From Leucosporidium creatinivorum (Eukaryota > Basidiomycota > Microbotryomycetes > Leucosporidiales > Leucosporidiaceae): 64,000 nucleotides of DNA. The notes beneath the pieces were generated by a model, which ran no database searches, was not told the DNA's origin, and saw only the letters and a list, made by a program, of their open reading frames with translations. The translations under genes were made by a program, and so were the position numbers. Of this stretch, positions 13,524 to 22,255 are shown one piece after another. Each line of letters begins with the position of its first letter. The first letter of the stretch is position 1. The stretch is taken from NCBI GenBank assembly GCA_001600635.1, contig BCKL01000023.1:415328-479327 (forward strand). Reading direction: 5' to 3'.

Positions 13524-13898
13524 CTCTAGGTCGTGTAGCAGAGGAAGGTGGTGAAGGAGGAAGAGCTTGCTCGTCGCTCCTCTCCCAAGATTCTTTCCGC
13601 GTCGGCTCACCCTTTGACTCGGTCTGTAGCATCTTCAGAAAGTCCAGAACGATAACACAGCAGTGTAGCTATTTGCTGGACTCGTCTCTGCTTCGCCGTA
13701 TTGCGATGGCGCCTTGTTAGGAGCCTGCTCGGCGCTGGCTCCGAGGCCTGCGAAGGGCGATTTGCTAGATCATCAAAGTTTCGCAAAACCTCGGGATCTG
13801 CGCATAGATATCCTACAACACCCTCACTTGACCTCCCTTTCCTCCCACCCCCCCTTCTAGACTCCGACGGCCTTCGCCCAGCTCGACTCGGAGCAAGC
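13524..13898. other. Intergenic region, no gene seen
   Basis: These 375 bp lie between the ALT1 start and the dehydrogenase stop (both minus strand), so they hold the ALT1 promoter and the terminator of no other recognised gene except the downstream dehydrogenase's 3' flank. A CTCGGCGCTGG motif occurs at about 13729. No ORF or RNA was supported. Confidence 0.5.
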
Positions 13899-15499
13899 TC
13901 ATGACAGCTGGTGGTCGACCAAGATCTTGACGTGGTGCTGCTCCTCAACGAGGGCGTGCAGACCCTTGGCGACAATGTCCTTGAGTGCGATACGGCTGGT
14001 GATGAGGTCGTCCACCTTGATGAGCCCGTCGGCGAGGGCAGCGACCACCTCCTTCATGTCTTGACCGAGGAAGCAGCAGGACCCTGTGACGACCTTCTCG
14101 CCAAAGAGGATGTTCTGCGGTGGTGGGTAGAGTCGAAAGAATAAGGAAGAGGTCAGCTGAGCCAAGGTACTGTGGGATAAGCTCAACGACTCACGGAGAA
14201 GTCCAGCGCCGCCCTCTTGTCCGTGTCCCAAAGCGCGACCATGACAATCCTTGCCTTGGCCCTCGTCGCCCCACAAGCCGCATCGAACGTCCTCTGATTC
14301 CCAGCACAATCGATAGCCACGTCCACGCCGCCCTTCGTTGCCTCCCGAACGGCCTTGACGATGTCGGTCTCGAGAGGGTTGAGGACTAGGTCGGCTCCGC
14401 AGGCGGTGGCGATGGCTCCTCGGGTGGCTGTGGGCTCGGAGACGACGACGAAGGAGGCGCCTTTGGCTTTGAGGACACTGTTGGAGCGGAGAGGAGCGTT
14501 AGTGGTGGTCTGCAGTGAGCGCCGAGCGGATCAAACGGGCTGACCGAGTGACGAGAGCGCCGATGGGACCAGCTCCGATGACTAGTGCAGTCTCTCCAGG
14601 CTTGATGTTACTGCAGCTAACAGCGTGCCATGCTACCGACAAGGGCTCAGCGAGAGCGGCGACGTCGACTGTCGGCGGAAGGGATGCGGAGAAGAGTCAG
14701 CCCCCGAGCTCGATGAGGACCACCTCGCCAACTTATAGAGAGAGCACAGAGCAGCTCACGTCCAACGTGATCCGGCACGACGTGCAAGTTGGCTTGAGGG
14801 ACGTTGGTGTAGGGCGCCAGTCCTCCGGGTCGGTTGTAGCCCACGAAGCCGATGCCCTTCTCACACAGTGGTCGATTGCCTTCGAGGCAAGGTCGGCACT
14901 CCAAGCATGAGATGACGGGTTCGCTTTTGATGTAATGGGAGGTCAGCTCTAGACATCTCGGAGGAGACGGCGCCGCCGAGCGAGGAGGGAGAGAGCCGCC
15001 GAGAGAGATACTACTCACATGCAGACCTTGAAACCGACCTTCAAGCGCTCACTGTCGACACCTTCTCCCAACTCCTCGATGATACCGCTGAACTCATGGC
15101 CGAGAGTCATGGGGAGAGCTTGTCCTGTGAGGCCGTGAGGAGCGCAGGTGCAGGTGAAGGGTCCGGTGGCGTACTGCGGAGCACCGGGAGGTCAGTCTCG
15201 ATACTTGGAGGTAGCTTGAGTCTGCTCGAGCTCTCCGACGAGCTACAGCGCCCGGCGAGAAGAGCGAAGTGGGGGACAGAGCGTAACGCACCTCGTGTAG
15301 GTCACTATAGGGTCACAAAGCGTGCCATTCAGCATGTCGAGCACTACGAGCAGCCCTGCTGCACTCACCTGCCACAGATACCAGCGAAAGCGACCTTTAC
15401 GCGCACTTCTCCAGCAGCGAGAGCCGGGAGCTCGACTTCCTCGACTCGTAGATCCTTGGCTGCATGGAAGCGGGCGGCTTGCACAGTTGTGGGTGCCAT
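13899..15499 (-). CDS. BDH1: Zinc-dependent medium-chain dehydrogenase, (R,R)-butanediol dehydrogenase-like
   Basis: The start ATG is at 15499 (MAPTTVQAARFHAAKDL) and the stop TGA near 13899, with about seven exons. The protein is a GroES-like/Rossmann medium-chain dehydrogenase. The catalytic zinc Cys lies in FAGICGR and the partner in MTLGHEFSGI. The structural zinc loop is SCLECRPCLEGNRPLC. DVAALAEPLSVAWHAV and the nucleotide-binding ALVIGAGPIGAL follow. The C-terminus FGEKVVTGSCCFLGQDM ... EEQHHVKILVDH matches yeast Bdh1/Bdh2 better than xylitol or sorbitol dehydrogenases. Expected reaction: NAD(H)-dependent interconversion of 2,3-butanediol or a similar vicinal diol and acetoin. Substrate specificity is inference; xylitol/sorbitol dehydrogenase activity remains possible. 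Probably cytosolic. Confidence 0.85.
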
Positions 15500-15765
15500 T
15501 CGTGAGATATTGGAGCTGCTTCGAGATAGCGAGAGCGAGACGAGGAGAGATGGAGGAGGCAGAGCTGCTTCACGCCGCGAGACTTTGGAGGCAGGCGCCG
15601 GAGCGTGAGCTTCCGCGATGTGGGTTGGAGGTCGTTCGGCGATAGCTGATGGGCCGCTTGGGCAGCGACAGGCTGGCAAAGGCGAACGTTCGGTTTCTCG
15701 AGCTAGTTTACCGGTCATCTGTAATGTTAGCAGCTCGCCTCGGCGCCTCCTTCGGCGTCCGTCTT

Positions 15766-16421
15766 CGCCTCTCCATCGCTGCTGCCTGTACTCTTGCGGT
15801 TCTCCAGATTATCTCGAAAACCCCAAGAAGTACATCCCGGGAGCGAAGATGGCCTGTACGTTTCAGGGTCCCTCGTTTTTCTCACGGACTTGGGCGGCTG
15901 ACCTTGTCCCTCCTTCTCTCCCTGTTCCCTCTCCGTCGCATCTGCCACCATCCTTCCCGCTCGCCAACCGCTCGAAATCATTTCAACTCGTCGTCTTCCA
16001 TCTCAATAGTCGCCGGGTACGTCGCATTCGGATTCTGGTGGATAGCTGGAGAGGCAGATAGCGGGAGAGCGCTCGGCGCCGAGGGGAAATCTAGAGGGTG
16101 GACTAAAAGCTGACCCCGCGATGTCTAACAGTCTCAAGAAGGACAAGGATCGCTCGAACCTTATTACCTGGATGAAGGAGTAAATATCACTTGGATGCTC
16201 CTCAAGACCTTAGGCTCGATGCTGACCCTCCCTTCGTTGCTCGCAGGGCCTGCGCTTAAAGCGTCGGCTGCTTCGGAAAAGGCGCACACCTAGCGTCCTA
16301 TACCTCCATTACACGCGGCATCACCCCCCGCCCCCGCTCCGTCTGTAATATCCTGCAACCCATCCCTCACCAGACACTCTTTCGGTCCTCCGGGCGTCCC
16401 CATCCTTGCGAGCGGAGCTTG
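15766..16421 (+). repeat. Left arm of a 656-bp inverted repeat (partner 17380-18035)
   Basis: Read on the plus strand, this segment matches the reverse complement of 17380-18035 essentially base for base. I found only about four differences by eye, one of them changing the Thr codon before Lys-Met-Ala to Ala. It starts abruptly inside what is, in the partner, intron 6 of cytochrome c, and ends ~160 bp beyond its stop codon. Confidence 0.95.
15808..16259 (+). pseudogene. Headless cytochrome c copy (exons 7-10 only)
   Basis: The left repeat arm carries copies of cytochrome c exons 7-10 with intact splice borders. Exon 7 is at about 15808-15855 ([16 protein letters not shown]), the 7-nt micro-exon at 16010-16016, exon 9 at about 16132-16179 (LKKDKDRSNLITWMKE) and the terminal exon with TAA at 16257-16259. 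Exons 1-6, including the start codon and the heme-attaching CxxCH, are missing, and the upstream sequence is unrelated. The fragment cannot encode a cytochrome. Near identity to the intact gene indicates a very recent event or ongoing gene conversion. Confidence 0.9.
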
Positions 16422-16897
16422 GGCAGCTGAGATGGATTGGCCATGCGCGGGGGATAATGGAGAGTGGACCCAAATTGGCGGGCTAGCTGCGAGCACCCAC
16501 GGCTTGGTCGGGCGCCGAGCCTGAAACCGACTCGTGCAGAGGCAGAGGGGTTCTGAGGCGAGGCTGCACCTTCGTGGGGGCACTGCTGACATGGTGCTAC
16601 GTAAATGCGCTACACCTGCGATTCCGAGGCTGTTACAAAGGCGAGACGTGCGATTCCAGCTCAAGGAAGGCGGCTCTCATCAACGCCGAGAACGAGCGCC
16701 AAAAGGCCATTCTGCGCGAAGGTCTTCTTGTTGTGGGGTGTGCGAGGGCGTGTAGCACTTCTGTCGCAGCTGGTTACGTTCTTGCCGCCTTCTGTAACGC
16801 AAGGAGCTGTCTGCTCCCCCTCCCAACGCTCCCGCTGCGCGCCTTGCCGCTGTTCGCCTCCGCCTCTCTCTCGCTGCTCGCCTGGACTCGGTTTCGA

Positions 16898-17100
16898 GTT
16901 ATTTTGAGAGTGCAAAGAAATACATCCCAGGGACCAAAACGGCCTGTAAGGTATGGCCTCACCGTTGCAGCTTTCAGACTTGGGTCGTTGACGTTGCCCC
17001 CCTTCCTCGTTTCTGCCTCTCCCTCTCCGTCGCATCTGCCGACGCTTTCCACGTTCGCCTACTCCTCGGACCCGCTGCATTCTGTCACCCAATAGACTCG
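16898..17100 (+). pseudogene. Older, decayed cytochrome c exon-7 copy in the repeat spacer
   Basis: Positions ~16898-16945 translate to [15 protein letters not shown] followed by a GTAAGG donor, clearly a diverged version of [15 protein letters not shown]. The codon for the axial heme ligand Met80 has become Thr. The next ~100 bp (GACTTGGGT..., CCGTCGCATCTGCC) still align with intron 7 of the intact gene. Upstream, 16860-16897 resembles the end of intron 6. The micro-exon and later exons are not recognisable. It has the same orientation as the left arm and is much older than the repeat. Confidence 0.75.
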
Positions 17101-17379
17101 TAATCGCAAAGTGCAGTCCTCGATCTTGTGGTGAGACGTAGACTCGGAGCATTCGGCTTGGGCTCGGCGATGAGCAAAAGTTGCTGCTCTCGGCTCAATC
17201 GCTTCCTCAAGCACTCCACTAGTCTGCAAACGACGCGGGCACTGCCCTTGTCTTGACGCAGCGAGTAGCATGGCGCGGGGAACCGGGCCACACAATCAAG
17301 CTCGCGCTCGTCCGCTGTAGACGACCGTCCCACCCGCCCTCGATCCATGTTCACGCATCGCTGAATCCTCTCCTCCACC

Positions 17380-18035
17380 AAAGCTCTGCTCGCGAGGATG
17401 GGGACGCCCGGAGGACCGAAAGAGTGTCTGGTGAGGGATGGGTTGCAGGATATTACAGACGGAGCGGGGGCGGGGGGTGATGCCGCGTGTAATGGAGGTA
17501 TAGGACGCTAGGTGTGCGCCTTTTCCGAAGCAGCCGACGCTTTAAGCGCAGGCCCTGCGAGCAACGAAGGGAGGGTCAGCATCGAGCCTAAGGTCTTGAG
17601 GAGCATCCAAGTGATATTTACTCCTTCATCCAGGTAATAAGGTTCGAGCGATCCTTGTCCTTCTTGAGACTGTTAGACATCGCGGGGTCAGCTTTTAGTC
17701 CACCCTCTAGATTTCCCCTCGGCGCCGAGCGCTCTCCCGCTATCTGCCTCTCCAGCTATCCACCAGAATCCGAATGCGACGTACCCGGCGACTATTGAGA
17801 TGGAAGACGACGAGTTGAAATGATTTCGAGCGGTTGGCGAGCGGGAAGGATGGTGGCAGATGCGACGGAGAGGGAACAGGGAGAGAAGGAGGGACAAGGT
17901 CAGCCGCCCAAGTCCGTGAGAAAAACGAGGGACCCTGAAACGTACAGGCCATCTTCGTTCCCGGGATGTACTTCTTGGGGTTTTCGAGATAATCTGGAGA
18001 ACCGCAAGAGTACAGGCAGCAGCGATGGAGAGGCG
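17380..18035 (-). repeat. Right arm of the 656-bp inverted repeat (partner 15766-16421)
   Basis: This arm overlaps the 3' half of the intact cytochrome c gene: the last part of intron 6, exons 7-10 and ~160 bp of 3' flank. The two arms are separated by about 958 bp and could pair as a hairpin or recombine to invert the spacer. Confidence 0.95.
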
Positions 18036-18848
18036 GCAGACGAACGCCGAGGGGGGCGGAAGAGGGGGGAAAGCCAGTTAGCTTCCGTTCACGAGTCGAC
18101 ATCGTACAACGATCCTCCACGTAGTAGAATCACGCCTCACCGAAGAGGGTGTTCTCATCCCTGCACAAACAACGACGCGTCAGTACTCGGCGACCGGACA
18201 ATCCTCCTCCCGCTCAGGCCTCACCAGTGAACGGCAGCCTTCTTGTTGGCCTCGGTGTACGAGTACGACTCGACGGATCCCGACTGGCGTCCGAACTGTA
18301 TGATGAAAAGGCGATGGTCAGCGAGGATGCGACGACCGAGCTGAGACGGCGAGCAACTCACAAGACCGTGAAGGTTAGGTCCGACTGGCGACGTGTAAAG
18401 CGAGATGGTCAGCTACGTGTCCCTTTCTGGCACCGCTGCGATTCCCATGGATCCCCGGCGCCACCAAGCGAAGCGAGGATAGCCCATCATCGCGATCCTC
18501 AGACCTCCTTCCCCCTCTCCGAACTGGCCCGCACCGTCGGCGAAGGATGCAGAAAGATGGCTGTCGCGGTAGAAAGCTGCAGCACGACCAAGACTAACCC
18601 TTGTTGGCTGTAGGAAGACGCGAGAAGGTGGATCAGTATTTGTTCTCTGCGTTCCGCGATTGGCCGATGAAGGGCCGCCCTGCGAGAGATGTAGCTCACC
18701 TCCTCCGGCCTCGACGGTGTGGCACTGGGCGCAACTGTAGGGCAATCCAGATGAGCGAAAGAACGACCGAAGAAGAGGGCGCAGACGTGGCGTACCGGGT
18801 CTTGAAGAGGGAAGCTCCCTTGGAGGCGTCTCCGGCAGTGAATCCCAT
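17542..18848 (-). CDS. CYC1: Cytochrome c
   Basis: Ten exons (18848-18796, 18734-18700, 18607-18599, 18384-18362, 18295-18225, 18160-18141, 17993-17946, 17791-17785, 17669-17622, 17554-17542) sum to 327 nt, exactly 108 aa plus TAA. The product is the soluble electron carrier of the mitochondrial intermembrane space. CAQCH attaches heme; [33 protein letters not shown] (Met80 in KMA) and NLITWMKEACA are the universal cytochrome c blocks. Exon 3 is 9 nt (ANKG region) and exon 8 is 7 nt (TCGCCGG); the latter joins GCC-T to TC-GCC-GG to T-CTC to restore MAFAGL. The last four exons lie within the inverted-repeat arm. The gene shares a ~226-bp divergent promoter with HTD2. Confidence 0.97.
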
Positions 18849-19074
18849 CTGATCAAAGCGGGCGCAAGGTGAGCCTGGCGCTGTAGCTGGTAAAACGAGT
18901 AGCGCTTACTTTGATTAGAAGTAGGTTGAAGGTGAGGTGAGAAGGAGAGGAGCAAGAGGAGCGAGGACCAAACTTTTGAACTTGGTCGAAATCGACTCCC
19001 TCCTCCCGACCGAGATCTGTCCCGACGCCTCGCTCGCTCTCGCTTCCAGGCCTACTTCCATACACAGCTACGTG
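18849..19074. promoter_or_regulatory. Bidirectional promoter region CYC1/HTD2
   Basis: Only 226 bp separate the two start codons on opposite strands. Both products are mitochondrial, so shared respiratory regulation is plausible. I did not find a clear CCAAT or other named site. Confidence 0.5.
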
Positions 19075-20240
19075 ATGCTGCTCCGACACTCGCTCAGGCT
19101 TACCCAACCCTTCGCCAGCTCTTTCCTTCGCCGACAAGCAACCTCAGCGTCATCGTCCGCGCCGCCGAGCTCCGCGCTCGCTCATTGGCTGGAGAGACTG
19201 CCGAGGAGCACGATCCAACAGCAGGACCATGTAGCTCTATCGCATGTGCAGGGTCTCGTATCAACGCTCGAGTTTCCAGAGGACGGATTGGCCGAGAATT
19301 GGCGGCAAGGGTGAGCTCACGGTCGAGCTGCTCGCTTATTACCCCACACGACCCCGCTCCGAGCTGTGGGCTGACCTACAGCGAGCTTGCAGGGATGCGC
19401 TACTACCAGGCTGGACTCTCATCTGCTTCCCTCCTGCCCTTGCTCGCACCTCCCAGCTCACCGGCAGCGACGCTACGGAGCAAACGGCTCCTCACCCGCC
19501 AGCGGAGGCTGCCCTCGAGAGGATGTGGGTGGGAGGCAGCTTTACGTTCCCCAAGGATGCGGCACCACTGCAGATTGGTCAGGAGATCACCTTGGAAGCG
19601 ACTGTCGATGGTGTCAAGGAGCGGGTCGGCAAGGACGGCCGAACAGGCTGGTATGTCGACCAGAGGAGGGATATTCGACCGCTGGGAGCGACCAAGCCAT
19701 CCGTCATCGAAACCAGGACTCATCTCTACCGCCCTTCACTTCTCACTTCAGCGGCTACCTCGTCGCCCGCCCCGTCGAAGCCTCGCCGAGCAGCCGGAGA
19801 AGACGAGCGACGAGTCGACTTCTCCTTCCCCTTCTTGCCAACACCGCCTCACCTCCTTCGCTTCTCGGCTCTCACCTTCAATACTCATCGCATCCACTGG
19901 GACGAGGCCTATTGTCGTGACGTCGAGCACCGCGAAGGTGAGTGTCGTCTGAGCTCAGCGCCGAATCGACCGCTGACTCCGTTACCTCGCAGGTCTCATC
20001 GTGCACGGACCTCTCACCGCGCTTATGCTCCTCACTCGCTTTCACCACGCTCTGCCCCAAGGCATGCAAGTCGAGTCCTTCAACTACCGAGCAACCGCTC
20101 CTCTCGTTGTGGATCGCCGAATCGAGTTCAAGGGCCGCTGGGACAAAGCTAGCAAGATGTGTGATCTCTGGGTCGAGGGAGAAGATGGGACGATTTATAT
20201 GAGGGGCGTAGGGACTGCTGTAGCTGCACCTGAAAGCTGA
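19075..20240 (+). CDS. HTD2: Mitochondrial 3-hydroxyacyl-thioester dehydratase type 2
   Basis: Three exons (19075-19310, 19393-19937, 19993-20240) give 342 aa. The leader MLLRHSLRLTQPFASSFLRR is rich in Arg and Ser and lacks acids, fitting mitochondrial import. Landmarks are LPGWTLICFPP, RMWVGGSFTFP (start of the N-terminal hotdog), HRIHWDEAYCRDVE (catalytic-type His/Asp segment of the second hotdog) and GLIVHGPLTALMLL. The enzyme dehydrates (R)-3-hydroxyacyl-ACP in type II mitochondrial fatty-acid synthesis, which supplies octanoate for lipoate. The first ATG in this frame is at 19075. Intron 1 could use two acceptors; only the one ending at 19392 gives the conserved ALLPGW frame. Confidence 0.9.
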
Positions 20241-20402
20241 ACTCGAGGCTTGATACGAGATCGTCTCGGCGCTGTCGCGAGAGCTCAAACCGAGCAAGCA
20301 GCGACCTTTCTCGAGCCTCTCTGGCGAAATAGAGCAAATCGACTGAGTCGAAAGCTTTGCGTGTAACAACAGCATCTACAAGTCACCTAACAAGCGATTC
20401 AT

Positions 20403-21870
20403 CTACAGCTTCGCCGCCTGCTTCCCCTCCTGCTTAGCAAAGTGCACCTCAACCAACTCCTTGACCTCCTTCGCCACACCCCAGCTAACCTGATAACCCG
20501 CCGGACCCACTCCATAAGCATGCACCACCGTCCCGACCCTCCTCTTTTCACCAGTAGCCGGCCGAGCATGAGGATTGAGCGAGTAGGAGGGGATGATGAC
20601 CCTCTCGGCTTCGAGTCGAGGTTGGCCGACTCGGGAGGGTCGGAGACCGACGTTGTGGCGCAGAACTCGGATGCCCGAGACCGAGTTGGTGGAGGAAATG
20701 CGAGGGTCGAGGGCGAAGCAGCGCTCGAGGATCGTTCTGGCGAGGGCGGGGTTGACCGAGAGGTCCTGTAGGTCGACAAGGGGTCAGCGAGTAGTCGGGT
20801 TTACAAGATATCGGCGAGGAAAGGCTCACCCAGTCTCCGACGCCATAGCTCCCTCCACAAACAGCCTCGCCGCCCGGCCGAGGAATGATGTAGGCCGGCG
20901 CTGAAGGGTCTGCGAGAGAAGGAGAGTCAGCAGAGAAGCTCGAGCACATCGAGAGCATGATCCGAATGAGTGAACGTACTGGAAGCGTCCATGGTGCAGT
21001 CAGTCACATCCGTCTTGATGAGGACAGTTTGGCCTCGAATCGGCTCTACGAGCGAATCCTCCACACCGCCGAGCGACTTGGCTCCCAATCCAGTAGCATT
21101 GACGACGAGGGATACGCCATCGAAAACCTCGAACGCTTCGTCCAGAGAGCCGAGAGTCCGACGCTCAAACTCAACGCCGAGCTTCCGGAGCTCGTCTGCC
21201 AGCCAGCGAATGTAGACGGGGGCGTTGACGGAGAGGGTCTCGAATGAGGCTCCAACGGCTCCTTTCGGGCATTCGGATGGTGGAAGATCGCGGTACTGCG
21301 AGCGGCAGAAGTCAGCTTCGGCGGAGGTCAAGCGGCGCCGAATCGGACTCACCGAGTGCACGACGTCCTTGTACCAGCCGTGCAAGAGCCCGGCTTGGTT
21401 TGGTGCGAATCTGCGTGCTGGTAGCTTCATTGCCAATCCTTCGGGAATCAGTTCAGAGAGTCGAGCGCTGCGAGAAGAAGGAGGTCAGCTCGCTTCGCTG
21501 TCGTAGAGCTCGGTCACTCACAAAGTCTCCCGCTCCCAAGCACAGATCTTGGGATCTGATTCCTCTGTCCTGAACGGACACCAGTTGGCGCCAGCCCAAG
21601 GCGATGCGAAGGCTTGGGAGCTTGAATCCTCAGGCAGATCGCGCGCGACGATGCGAACGGCGTAGCCTTGTCGAGCGAGCGCTAGAGCAGAGGTTAGTCC
21701 GATGACTGAAGGTGTGAGAGGTGCCGAGGTCGTTGGTGAGGAGAAGAGCGAGGGAAGCGAGATGGGGAGGAGTGGAGAGACGCGAGGTGAGCGGAAGATT
21801 GACTGCAGTCTTACAGCGATGGCTTACCTCCAGCACCAAGTACAACCACTTTGCTATCCTTGTTCGACAT
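20403..21870 (-). CDS. DAO1: D-amino-acid oxidase, peroxisomal
   Basis: The start ATG is at 21870 and the stop TAG at 20403-20405, with about six introns. The FAD dinucleotide motif [18 protein letters not shown] is split by intron 1 after the second glycine. [11 protein letters not shown] follows, then [14 protein letters not shown] and [12 protein letters not shown]. The C-terminal signatures are [31 protein letters not shown] and [16 protein letters not shown]. The final residues -AKL form a PTS1 peroxisomal signal. The flavoenzyme oxidises D-amino acids to 2-oxo acids, ammonia and hydrogen peroxide and allows growth on D-amino acids; the best-studied homologue comes from Rhodotorula. In that genus the gene is induced by D-alanine; whether that holds here is not visible. 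Confidence 0.95.
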
Positions 21871-22255
21871 GTTGCTGAAGAGAGAGACGTGGTAATGTTG
21901 AGAGCAAGACCATGAAGCCCGGCGCGCGAGGAAGTCGAGTTGCGAAGGCGCCGACGGCAGATTGAGCCGACGCCCAAAAGAGTCAACCTTTGCTGCAGAG
22001 CTGGGGGTGCGCTGGGGGTGATGCATTGTTCAGGTTTCTCCTGGAGTAGCCTACAAGTCAGCAGACCGAGAGTACAGGGAAAGCCGAGTTCGCAAGAGCC
22101 TTCGCAAAGCGGTCGCCGAAGCTCGGAGGAAGGGGGGAATGCGAGTGGTGGGCTATCAAATACAACGCAGCTCTATCGAGGGTGTGTGCAGAATGAGAGA
22201 GAACTACATCAAAGGTATACAGGGGCACAACGCTGAGGCTGAACAACGACTCGCT
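21871..22255. promoter_or_regulatory. Upstream region of D-amino-acid oxidase
   Basis: These 385 bp between the oxidase start and the helicase stop must contain the oxidase promoter. Pyrimidine/purine-rich stretches are present. I recognise no operator and no RNA gene. Confidence 0.4.

Noticed and set aside
15766-18035. Transposon or retro-copy as source of the cytochrome c repeat
   Set aside because: Introns are retained in the copies, so it is not a retro-copy. No transposase, terminal repeat or target duplication is visible at the arm boundaries.
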